The translations under genes were made by a program, and so were the position numbers. From NCBI RefSeq assembly GCF_005116475.1, contig NZ_SWBO01000005.1, positions 1 to 64,000 of the forward strand: a stretch of 64,000 nt of DNA, read 5' to 3'. Each line of letters opens with the position of its first letter. Within the stretch, counting starts at the first letter, position 1. Below, piece by piece: positions 55,387-63,432 of the stretch. The stretch comes from Pedobacter cryotolerans. GTDB taxonomy: Bacteria; Bacteroidota; Bacteroidia; Sphingobacteriales; Sphingobacteriaceae. The notes beneath the pieces are model-generated. The model was not told the DNA's origin and did no database searches. It was given only the letters and a program-made list of their open reading frames with translations.

Positions 55387-56748
55387 ATGGCAAACGTATT
55401 CTCTTCAATAAAAAGCGCATACAAACTTTTCAAGCATATCGATTTTAATCAGCTAGATGCTTTAGCTAAAAAAGTGGATTTACCAAAAATGGTAGAAACA
55501 ATTTCATCTTTAGATGACAAACAATTGGCTGGAATGATGAAATTAATGGGTGGAACTAATAAAGTAAAAGAGTTGCCACCTATTGAGGGAGATTTTTACC
55601 ATTTAGGTGATGAAGCGCTACATGATGAAGATAGAGCATTGCAACTAAAAGTTAGGGCTTTTTTAGAAAAGGAAGTTCAGCCAATCGTAAATCATTATTG
55701 GAACAAAGCCGAATTTCCATTCGAGATTATACCCAAATTAGCAGAGCTAAATATCTGTGGATTAACCTATAAAGGCTACGGCTGTCCGGGTAAATCTAAT
55801 TTAATGGAAGGTATTTTAGCTATGGAAATGGCAAGAATTGATACTTCCATCTCTACATTTTTTGGTGTACAAAGTGGCTTAGCAATGGGCTCGATTTACT
55901 TATGTGGTTCTGAAGAGCAGAAACGGCAATGGCTACCCTCTATGCAGCAATTTAAAACCATCGGTGCATTTGGCTTAACAGAACCAGAAGTTGGCTCAGC
56001 CGCTGCAGGAGGTTTAACTACAACTTGTAAAAGGGTAGGCAACACATGGACATTAAACGGACAGAAAAAATGGATTGGGAATGCAACTTTTGCGGATATT
56101 TTAATTATTTGGGCAAGGGATTTAGCTGATAATGAAGTTAAAGGTTTTATTGTTAAAAAGGATAACCCTGGGTTTGCAGTAGAAAAAATGCAAGATAAAA
56201 TGGCTTTGCGGATTGTACAGAATGGCATTATTACTTTAACAGATTGTAAGGTTGATGAGTTTGATCGGTTACAAAATGCAAATTCGTTTAAAGACACAGC
56301 AAAGGTTTTACAAATGACAAGGGCAGGTGTTGCTTGGCAAGCGGTGGGTTGTGCTCGTGGTGCTTATGAAAATGCCTTAGCTTATACCAGAACTAGAAAG
56401 CAATTTGGTAAACCGATAGCTTCTTTTCAATTGATCCAAAACCATTTGGTAGAGATGTTGTCTAACTTAACAGCGATGCAAACTTTGTGTTTCCGCTTGT
56501 CGCAATTGCAAGACCAAGGATTATTAAAAGATGAACATGCCTCTTTGGCAAAAGTTTTCTGCTCATTACGTACGCGTGATGTGGTAAGTAAAGCTAGAGA
56601 GGTAATGGGCGGTAATGGGATTTTGCTTGAATATAATGTTGCTCGTTTTGTGGCAGATGCCGAAGCCATTTATTCTTATGAAGGAACCAAAGAAATTAAC
56701 ACGTTAATTGTTGGCAGGGCAATTACAGGGTTTTCTGCTTTTGTTTAG
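55387..56748 (+). CDS. Acyl-CoA dehydrogenase (glutaryl-CoA dehydrogenase-like)
   Basis: A 453-residue FAD enzyme that oxidises acyl-CoA to enoyl-CoA. After an unusual N-terminal stretch of about 70 residues come the ACAD domains. The catalytic Glu E432 lies in YSYEGTKEINTLIVGRAITG, the position used by glutaryl-CoA dehydrogenase. FGLTEPEVGSAAAG is the FAD-site motif. The substrate may be glutaryl-CoA or another short acyl-CoA. With the lysine 6-transaminase coded nearby, a link to lysine breakdown is possible. Confidence 0.9.
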   Translation: MANVFSSIKSAYKLFKHIDFNQLDALAKKVDLPKMVETISSLDDKQLAGMMKLMGGTNKVKELPPIEGDFYHLGDEALHDEDRALQLKVRAFLEKEVQPIVNHYWNKAEFPFEIIPKLAELNICGLTYKGYGCPGKSNLMEGILAMEMARIDTSISTFFGVQSGLAMGSIYLCGSEEQKRQWLPSMQQFKTIGAFGLTEPEVGSAAAGGLTTTCKRVGNTWTLNGQKKWIGNATFADILIIWARDLADNEVKGFIVKKDNPGFAVEKMQDKMALRIVQNGIITLTDCKVDEFDRLQNANSFKDTAKVLQMTRAGVAWQAVGCARGAYENALAYTRTRKQFGKPIASFQLIQNHLVEMLSNLTAMQTLCFRLSQLQDQGLLKDEHASLAKVFCSLRTRDVVSKAREVMGGNGILLEYNVARFVADAEAIYSYEGTKEINTLIVGRAITGFSAFV

Positions 56749-56930
56749 TCTTTTGTCATTCTTGATCCGCCGCGGAGCAGAAGAATCTCTAAACTGGTTT
56801 GATAATTATTGATCTTTTTTTATTACAGAATTGGTGTTAGCCAAGCAGACCCTGAAATAAATTCAGGGTGACGCAAATCAATGCTCCGTAATGCTGAATT
56901 ATCTCTGCAACTGCTTTAACGGCTGTTTTT

Positions 56931-57060
56931 CCTCCCAAGTTGATGTCCTCGCCAACTTTAATAAATTAGATAGTACTATCAAAGGTTTTAAACTTGCCTC
57001 CCAAGTTGGCGTCCTCGCCAACTTTAATAAATTAGATAACATTATCAAAGGTTCTTAACC
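56931..57060 (+). repeat. 66-bp tandem duplication with internal hairpin
   Basis: Two copies begin at 56931 and 56997 with cctcccaagttg. Each contains gtcctcgccaacttt and ataaattagata. The second holds the perfect hairpin aagttggcg-tcct-cgccaactt. The rest of the 322-bp gap (56749-57070) holds a ccgccgcgg piece and no gene. Confidence 0.8.
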
Positions 57061-57070
57061 TCATGTTTAA

Positions 57071-57475
57071 TTATTTAAAAGGTTTTTTAATTAATCCAAA
57101 ATTACCCATTGCGCTTTTTTCATATAATGCAAAGCATGAAGAATTGTATTTTTCATCAAAATTGATTTGACCCGGCATTAACTGATTTGGAATTTCATTT
57201 CCTTTTTCAAAAAAATAAACTTTGGTATTTCCATATTTAGAATGAGGCTTTAAATTGCCGTATTTAATCAGCTCTGCTGCTGCGGTATCTTTTACACTTA
57301 CGGCATAAATTCTTTGCACCGGACCAGTATTGTTTTCATTTCTATAGCTGGCAATTTCTTCAAAACCACCTTTTAAATCGCTAATTTCTGGTTGGTCAAA
57401 TAAATCTTTTGCTACCCAAACTACTACAACCAAAATAATCAGGATAATGAAAATACGTTTGTTTTTATTCTGCAT
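57071..57475 (-). CDS. Hypothetical membrane-anchored protein
   Basis: A 134-residue protein with one N-terminal membrane helix at about 7-22 (IFIILIILVVVVWVAK) and a periplasmic domain with no family I recognise. A part like YAVSVKDTAAAELIKYGNLKP may be a small alpha/beta fold. It stands alone between repeat-bearing gaps. Confidence 0.65.
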   Translation of the reverse strand: MQNKNKRIFIILIILVVVVWVAKDLFDQPEISDLKGGFEEIASYRNENNTGPVQRIYAVSVKDTAAAELIKYGNLKPHSKYGNTKVYFFEKGNEIPNQLMPGQINFDEKYNSSCFALYEKSAMGNFGLIKKPFK

Positions 57476-57595
57476 GTGGTGTTTTAGTTTTAAAAGTGAG
57501 GTTGTACGTAAGTCAATAGAATAATGTTTAAGAACTCAAATAAAGGGGGTATTTCAACTTATTGTTTACACTTAATTTTTCACCGCTTTGTCAGT

Positions 57596-57640
57596 CTGAG
57601 CGTAGTCGAAGACCTTAAAATGCGCTTCGACTACGCTCAG
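57596..57640. repeat. Perfect inverted pair of dispersed repeat (family B)
   Basis: ctgagcgtagtcgaag (57596-57611) and its exact reverse complement (57625-57640) lie 13 bp apart and can form a 16-bp stem. The arms are flanked outside by tcag and cgtgaca. This is the paired form of the half-site at 5014. Confidence 0.85.
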
Positions 57641-57708
57641 CGTGACAGTCTATGAAATTAAATTTAGTTAGATTTTAATGATAGTGAAACAGCCACAACT
57701 TTTCTAAT

Positions 57709-59040
57709 TTATAAAGTTGGTAAAATCTTTTCCATTACTTCCATACCTAAATCTATATGTTGTTTTTCTATACATAACGCAGGGCGAAAGCGAATAGTTT
57801 GGTTGCCGCATCCTAAAAACATTACATTATGCTCCATCCCTTTTTGCACAAATTCATTGCGCATTTCTTTGGTAGGAAAATCGAAAGCAGTTAATAAACC
57901 ACGTCCGCGTACATTACTCATTTTATCGTATTTTTTAGCTAAATCTGCTAAATTTTGCTGTAAATAAGCCCCAACATTTGCCGCATTTTCGCAAAGCTGA
58001 TCTTCGTGTACAATATTTAAAATTTGAGTAGAACGAACCATATCTACCAAATTGCCACCCCATGTAGAGTTGATACGAGATGGAACATTGAAAACATTAG
58101 TTTCTACCTCATCAACTTTGTTGCCAACCAAAATACCACAGATTTGCATCTTCTTGCCAAACGCAACGATATCTGGGCGAGCGGCTTCGCTAAAATGCTC
58201 ATGACACCAGAATTTTCCAGTTAAACCAACACCAGTTTGCACTTCGTCGTAAATTAAAAAGGCTTCATTTTCATCTGCCAGTTGGCGAAGTTGAATTAAA
58301 AATTCTTCACGTAAATGGTTGTCGCCACCTTCAGATTGGATAGGTTCTATAATGATTGCACAAATTTCATCCTTATTTTCAGCAAAGGCTTGTTTTACTT
58401 GAGCAATTGAAAGTTCTTCGGTTTCTTGCGCAGTTTTTAAATTCTCATCAACTAAAGGAAACTTAACAGTTGGTATAGAAACTCTAGGCCAATCGAATTT
58501 GGCAAACCATTTTGTTTTATCGGGTAAGGTGTTAGTAAGACTTAAAGTATAACCAGTACGGCCATGAAAAGCTCTTTCGAAGTGTAAAACTTTGAAACCT
58601 TTTTCTTCTTTGTGCCCTTTGGCGAAGTTTTTTTGAACTTTCCAATCCATGGCTACTTTAATTGCATTTTCTACCGCCATGGCGCCGCCAGCAATAAAAA
58701 AGGCGTGTGGCAAATAAGAAGGAATACCAACTTTTGAAAAAGTTTTTACAAACTCAGCATATTGTTGGGTATACACATCAGAATTTGATGGATTAGCCAT
58801 CGCGGCCAATAGTAAGTTATGTTTAAATGCTTCATCATTCACCATTTTAGGGTGATTATATCCTAATGGCACAGAGGCGAAACAGGTGAAAAAATCTAAT
58901 AGCTTGCGGTTATATTTCGAATCATAAATATAAGCGCCATTACTTTTTTCCATATCGTAGGTTAAATCAAAACCATCAGCTAAAATATGCTGTTGTAAAG
59001 TTTGATTTACTTGATCTGGAGCTACACTAAGTTGATACAT
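57709..59040 (-). CDS. lat: L-lysine 6-transaminase
   Basis: A PLP enzyme that moves the epsilon-amino group of lysine to 2-oxoglutarate. The 443-residue protein has RAFHGRTGYTLSLTNT and DWPRVSIP, diagnostic of lysine 6-transaminase within class III aminotransferases, and the PLP Lys in FGKKMQICG (296 or 297). The frame is open to a TTG at 59064, which lies inside a promoter box, so ATG 59040 is chosen. A partner semialdehyde dehydrogenase is not adjacent. Confidence 0.9.
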   Translation of the reverse strand: MYQLSVAPDQVNQTLQQHILADGFDLTYDMEKSNGAYIYDSKYNRKLLDFFTCFASVPLGYNHPKMVNDEAFKHNLLLAAMANPSNSDVYTQQYAEFVKTFSKVGIPSYLPHAFFIAGGAMAVENAIKVAMDWKVQKNFAKGHKEEKGFKVLHFERAFHGRTGYTLSLTNTLPDKTKWFAKFDWPRVSIPTVKFPLVDENLKTAQETEELSIAQVKQAFAENKDEICAIIIEPIQSEGGDNHLREEFLIQLRQLADENEAFLIYDEVQTGVGLTGKFWCHEHFSEAARPDIVAFGKKMQICGILVGNKVDEVETNVFNVPSRINSTWGGNLVDMVRSTQILNIVHEDQLCENAANVGAYLQQNLADLAKKYDKMSNVRGRGLLTAFDFPTKEMRNEFVQKGMEHNVMFLGCGNQTIRFRPALCIEKQHIDLGMEVMEKILPTL

Positions 59041-59061
59041 AATTTCATATTTTGGTATTTT

Positions 59062-59069
59062 CAAATGTA
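59062..59069 (-). promoter_or_regulatory. -7 promoter box for lat
   Basis: The minus strand reads tacatttg, matching TAnnTTTG and containing the in-frame TTG. It lies 21 bp before the ATG at 59040. Confidence 0.6.
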
Positions 59070-59295
59070 ACTAAATGTGCCAAATTATCAAATTTAAGCA
59101 GTATTTGTAGTTTTAGGCTAAAAAATAGGTTTAAACTGTTTAAAGTATGATTTCGATAAAATTTACAATTACTATTGTGAAATGTGGAAAAATAAAATGA
59201 ATTATTTTTACATAAAATCTTCTTTTATCACCAAAAATTTAAATCAGCATTGCTGATTTTATTATGACTACCTTAAACAAATTAATTAAATAATT

Positions 59296-59487
59296 ATGAA
59301 ATACGGAGTAGTGATCAGTTTTAATACCATTAAACAAATTGGAAATATTAAAGACAATACCACAAATATTGAATATGCTTTTTTAAAAGCTGATTGCCCT
59401 CATGCAGTTGAAATACTAGATGAGGTAAAGTTTGATGTGGTTTTTGAGAAGAATAAGAATAGAGCAATTAATGTGAAGTTAGCTTAG
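59296..59487 (+). CDS. Small protein, degenerate cold-shock-domain-like
   Basis: A 63-residue protein whose full length lines up with a cold-shock domain. YGVVISFNTIKQIGNI stands where CspA has GIVKWFNADKGFGFI, and the end RAINVKL stands where CspA has its last strand. The aromatic RNA-binding residues of both RNP motifs are changed (KQIGNI for KGFGFI, YAFL for VFVH). It may be an OB-fold protein without nucleic-acid binding. Its stop overlaps the end of the convergent gene by 9 bp. Confidence 0.65.
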   Translation: MKYGVVISFNTIKQIGNIKDNTTNIEYAFLKADCPHAVEILDEVKFDVVFEKNKNRAINVKLA

Positions 59488-60345
59488 TTTCTCTTTCATG
59501 CCTAAAATACCAAATAAACCACCGGTGTGTATGGCTAATATTTTTGCATTTGGTTTAAAATATTCATTCTGGGCCATATCATTTATGGCATAAAACATTT
59601 TTGCCGTATAAACGGGATCTATCAGCATACCTGTTTGTGCGGTAAAACATTTAATAAAATTGATTAATTCTGGTGTAGTCTTAGCGTAACCGCCAAAATG
59701 ATAATCGGTATGAAGAATTAAATTGCCCTGATTTTCTTCGTACTTCCCTATCTCATCTTTAATAAATTCGCCACCTTTTAAAACAGGTATCACATGTAAT
59801 TTTGTATTTAGCTGATGAGTATTTATTCCTCTTAATAATCCAGCGGCAGTGGTCCCTGTTCCTGCTGCGCAAAAAATATGATCATAAACTTCCGGTAGTT
59901 CGTCTAAAATTTCTGCGCAACCAATTACTGCTTCATTACTAGCGCCACCTTCATCAATAAAATAAGCGCTTTCATCATTTCCAAAATGAGAAGAAAATAA
60001 TTCTTTTTTATTTTTATAGCGCTCTCTGTCTACAAAAATTAAAGTCATCCCAAAAAGTTTGCAAAGTAAAAGCATTTCATTTTCTACTTTTTCGCCTCTT
60101 ACAAATGCTGTGGCTTTAAGTTTATTTCTTGAGGCTGCTGCTGCGGTTGCAATTAAATGGTTAGAGTATGCGCCGCCAAAAGTTACCAAATGATGTTTTT
60201 GTTTTAAATTAACAGCTGTTAAAATATGTTTTAGTTTTCGCCATTTATTACCCGAAATATAAGGGTCAATTAAATCATCTCTTTTTACCGAAAGATTATC
60301 AATTGATTTAAAATTAACAATATGTATTGGGCTGTAAATAGTCAT
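59479..60345 (-). CDS. ACC deaminase/D-cysteine desulfhydrase-family PLP enzyme
   Basis: A 288-residue fold type II PLP enzyme. The PLP Lys is K34 in SGNKWRKLKH, followed by FGGAYSNHLIATAAAA, where the Ser-Asn-His cofactor and substrate motif lies, and AAGTGTTAAG, which holds the phosphate. Members cleave 1-aminocyclopropane-1-carboxylate or D-cysteine. It is shorter than ACC deaminase (about 340), so a D-cysteine desulfhydrase-like role is more likely. Confidence 0.87.
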   Translation of the reverse strand: MTIYSPIHIVNFKSIDNLSVKRDDLIDPYISGNKWRKLKHILTAVNLKQKHHLVTFGGAYSNHLIATAAAASRNKLKATAFVRGEKVENEMLLLCKLFGMTLIFVDRERYKNKKELFSSHFGNDESAYFIDEGGASNEAVIGCAEILDELPEVYDHIFCAAGTGTTAAGLLRGINTHQLNTKLHVIPVLKGGEFIKDEIGKYEENQGNLILHTDYHFGGYAKTTPELINFIKCFTAQTGMLIDPVYTAKMFYAINDMAQNEYFKPNAKILAIHTGGLFGILGMKEKLS

Positions 60346-60348
60346 AAA

Positions 60349-60379
60349 AAGAAAAGCTGCTCCAAAGAGAAGCTTTTTA
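60349..60379 (-). terminator. Terminator after the secreted-protein relic
   Basis: On the minus strand aaaagcttctc and ggagcagctttt form an imperfect stem followed by ctttttat. It lies 15 bp past the old stop codon of the relic gene and upstream of the PLP enzyme gene. Confidence 0.6.
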
Positions 60380-60394
60380 CTTGAGTTTTAGAAA

Positions 60395-60790
60395 TTATTT
60401 TCCGATTCCGATACCCAAACCAGCATTAACAAAGCAGTACTCGGCTTGTGTATAAGAGGTGTAAATTCTCAAAAAACCTAAATTAAGCTAAAATCATAAT
60501 GATGCGGTCATACTACTTACATCCTCGTTTTTTAAAGCAATTGGATTAGTAAAAGTTGCAGAGCCTGCTGAAGTATCAAAGTTTTTTGTTTTAGCGGTAT
60601 TGTACCCTACAGTAGATAAGCCTAAGCCCATACCTTTAAATAAAGGCTGCATTTAAGCATTAACTAATTCATTGGCATATAATGGAGGGAATTAAAATCA
60701 ATCGCCAACATCACTCTGTGCCAGCAAACTTAAAGGCAATAAGGAAGCTTTCAAAACTAAAATAGTTTCGAAGAAGGGTAGATTTTATTA
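60395..60790 (-). pseudogene. Relic of a small secreted-protein gene
   Basis: Read on the minus strand, one frame gives a signal peptide (ILVLKASLLPLSLLAQS) with no start codon. A shifted frame then gives PPLYANELVNA, a stop and MQPLFKGMGLGLSTVGYNTA, running on for 53 codons to a second stop. A last frame gives YTQAEYCFVNAGLGIGIGK and a stop. At least two frameshifts and several stops separate the pieces. A terminator follows. The family is not recognised; a small outer-surface protein is likely. The rest of the 648-bp gap holds only the rluD promoter. Confidence 0.6.
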
Positions 60791-60981
60791 CTTTTCTTAC
60801 TTATCTGTTTGATTTTTAGTCACGAAAGTAAATCTTTCTAATAAGATAAGGGAAAAAGTTTAAAATAATTCTTGCGTTGTAAGTAAAGTTTTTCATTGAT
60901 AGGCAGTGTATTAACTTATTGTTAACACTTAGCAAATAATACGCCAAAACTTATTTTTCCAAATTATCAAATTGTTAATCT

Positions 60982-60989
60982 TACTTTTG
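60982..60989 (+). promoter_or_regulatory. -7 promoter box for rluD
   Basis: tacttttg matches TAnnTTTG and ends 4 bp before the rluD ATG, so the message is probably leaderless. Confidence 0.55.
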
Positions 60990-60993
60990 TAAC

Positions 60994-62025
60994 ATGGAAA
61001 ACAGCAATATTGTAGATCAGGAAGAAGAACAAGACTTATTTGAACATTTTAATATTGTTGTAGATAAAGGACAATCGTTGTTGCGCATTGATAAGTTTTT
61101 GATGCATCGTCTAGAAAATGCTTCAAGAAACAGAATACAAAATGCTATTGATGCAGGTAATGTGCTAGTTAATAAAGGCACTGTAAAAACTAGTTACAAA
61201 GTGAAACCTTATGATGAAATTTCCATAGTTTTTGCGCATCCACCACGTGATACAGAAGTTTATCCAGAAGATATTCCTTTAAATATTGTTTACGAAGATG
61301 CTGATTTATTGGTTGTAAATAAACCTGCAGGTATGGTTGTACATCCTGGATTTAATAATTATACAGGTACTTTAGTAAATGCTTTAGCTTTTCATTTTGA
61401 GCAATTACCCACTTTGCCGGGTAATGATGGAAGGCCTGGTTTAGTACACAGAATTGATAAAGATACCTCGGGTTTATTATTAATTAGCAAAAACGAAATT
61501 ACGATGACTAAGCTTGCTAAACAATTTTTTGATCATAGCATTACTAGGAAATATATTGCCCTAGCTTGGGGAGATATTGAAACAGCAGGTAGGGTTGAAG
61601 GTTATATTGGTAGAAGTTTAAAAAACCGCATCATTATGGATATGTATGATGATGAAGAAAAGGGAAAATGGTCTGTTACCAACTACGCACCTTTAGAGCG
61701 TTTAGGTTATGTAACGCTAATTAGCTGCCAATTAGAAACAGGCAGAACGCACCAAATTAGAGCACACATGAAACATATTGCGCATCCACTTTTTAGCGAT
61801 GCAAATTATGGTGGAGATAAGATTTTAAAAGGCACAACGTTTACTAAATACAAACAATTTGTAAACAACTGTTTCGAGCTAATGCCTCGCCAAGCGCTAC
61901 ATGCGCAAACACTGGGATTTATACATCCAACCACACAACAATACATGGAGTTTGAAGCGCCTTTGCCTGCAGATTTTGATGCTGTTTTAACCAAATGGCG
62001 TAATTATGCAGCTTTGCCTCAATAA
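60994..62025 (+). CDS. rluD: RluD-type 23S rRNA pseudouridine synthase
   Basis: A 343-residue RluA-family enzyme. An S4 RNA-binding domain covers about 28-75 and the catalytic domain follows, with the nucleophile D155 in HRIDKDTSGL and the block ETGRTHQIRAH near 250. The S4 domain and the length fit RluD, which modifies helix 69 of 23S rRNA. The next gene follows by 21 bp. Confidence 0.9.
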   Translation: MENSNIVDQEEEQDLFEHFNIVVDKGQSLLRIDKFLMHRLENASRNRIQNAIDAGNVLVNKGTVKTSYKVKPYDEISIVFAHPPRDTEVYPEDIPLNIVYEDADLLVVNKPAGMVVHPGFNNYTGTLVNALAFHFEQLPTLPGNDGRPGLVHRIDKDTSGLLLISKNEITMTKLAKQFFDHSITRKYIALAWGDIETAGRVEGYIGRSLKNRIIMDMYDDEEKGKWSVTNYAPLERLGYVTLISCQLETGRTHQIRAHMKHIAHPLFSDANYGGDKILKGTTFTKYKQFVNNCFELMPRQALHAQTLGFIHPTTQQYMEFEAPLPADFDAVLTKWRNYAALPQ

Positions 62026-62046
62026 TTTTTAATGTACAATAACTAA

Positions 62047-62886
62047 ATGTCTAACTATATTTTATTTAACGACGAGTTTTACAATGCCGATCAAGCAGTT
62101 TTAAAAGCCAGTAATAGAGGCTTTAAATTTGGAGATGGCTTATTTGAATCGATGCGCATGTGTAACGGCAAATTGATGTTTGCAGAACAACATGCAGATC
62201 GTTTAAGAGCCGGAATGAAAGCGTTAAAAATGGAAGGTTATGCATTGTTAGATGAATATTTTTTAAGACAAAAAACCGCTGAACTTCAGAAAAAAAATAA
62301 GTTGGGTGCAAATGTGAGGTTTCGCCTCTCAATTTACCGAGATGGTGAAGGTTTATATACCCCACAAATTAATAAAACTGGCTATTTATTAGAAGCAAAA
62401 TCTTTAGAAACATCGGCATATGAACTAAACCAAAAGGGATTAATTGTTGATGTTTATGACGAAATTACTAAGCCGTTAAACAAACTTTCTAATTTTAAAA
62501 CGAGTAATGCAATGGTTTACGTGATGGCAGGTTTGTTTCAAAAACAAAACAAATTAGATGAAGCCATGATTTTAAATCAGCAAGGTTTTTTGTGTGAAAG
62601 CACAAGTTCTAATGTTTTTGTAGTTTATCAAAATCAAATTTATACACCAGCCTTAACCGAAGGCTGCATTGCAGGTGTGATGCGTACGGTTGTGCTTCAA
62701 TTGGCAAAAACACATAATTTTAATTTGGTTGAGGCTCAAATTAGTCCAGAAATTTTAAAAGAAGCCGAAGAGGTTTTTGTAACCAACGCCAGCAGTGGCA
62801 TACGTTGGGTAATGGGTTACGGTAGAAAGCGTTATTTTAACGAAGTAGCAAAAGAGTTAAGTGCAAAACTAAATGCTTTGGTTTAG
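62047..62886 (+). CDS. Class IV aminotransferase, PabC-like
   Basis: A 279-residue fold type IV PLP enzyme. NRGFKFGDGLFESMRM is the N-terminal signature, the PLP Lys lies in NFKTSNAMVY near 149, and CESTSSNVFVV supplies phosphate contacts. Spacing and motifs fit aminodeoxychorismate lyase (PabC), which releases 4-aminobenzoate, and would complement pabB at 47084. Branched-chain or D-amino acid transaminase cannot be excluded. Confidence 0.85.
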   Translation: MSNYILFNDEFYNADQAVLKASNRGFKFGDGLFESMRMCNGKLMFAEQHADRLRAGMKALKMEGYALLDEYFLRQKTAELQKKNKLGANVRFRLSIYRDGEGLYTPQINKTGYLLEAKSLETSAYELNQKGLIVDVYDEITKPLNKLSNFKTSNAMVYVMAGLFQKQNKLDEAMILNQQGFLCESTSSNVFVVYQNQIYTPALTEGCIAGVMRTVVLQLAKTHNFNLVEAQISPEILKEAEEVFVTNASSGIRWVMGYGRKRYFNEVAKELSAKLNALV

Positions 62887-63432
62887 TAAGTAAGTTGGAA
62901 AGGACGGCAAGTCGGAAAGTTTTTCTACAATCGTAAGTCTAAGATAGATGGTTGTTTGAAAAACAATGTTAGTAGTCTTTGGAAAATTCAGTCCTTCTTT
63001 ACGTTTAAATGTTTTTGTGCTTCGACAGGCTACCGATATAAAATCGGCACAAGTCAGCATGACAAAAACATATACACTTCAATAAGGTTTATAGTACAAA
63101 GTAAGTGGTTATTGGCTTTTGCAGCCGTGTATAATTGCAAAACCTGCGTAATACAAATCAGCCACGGCAGACAGGCGGGATAGCAGCGAAAATCCTTTTG
63201 GTTTTTTGTCTTCCGTCATACCGAAATAAGGAATCCCGATTAATCGGGAAGGTATCTGTCCCATTAATCCTCCTATCTTACAGATTTCTCACTACGTTCG
63301 AAATGACGTTAAAAATCCAAAGATTGTAGCGCATAGCCCGGCCAACTTAAATAGTTGTAGGAAACTGCTTTACAACTAACCATCTCAAAACTAACCACCT
63401 AACCACCTCAACAACTACCCACCTAACCACCT
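62887..63432. other. 546-bp gap with repeats and low-complexity sequence
   Basis: It contains a diverged family B piece (gcttcgacaggctacc, 63019-63034), the perfect palindrome cccgattaatcggg (63235-63248), the common intergenic piece gggatagcagcgaaaatcc (63178-63196) and short direct repeats of ctaaccacct near 63380-63430. Open frames here translate repeats and I do not accept them as genes. Confidence 0.6.

Noticed and set aside
55896..56297. 133-codon open frame opposite the acyl-CoA dehydrogenase gene
   Set aside because: Antisense to conserved FAD-site codons; no own promoter or family.
62869..63329. Three short open frames in the gap before fmt
   Set aside because: They translate intergenic repeats and palindromes, lie on both strands over one another, and have no family similarity.
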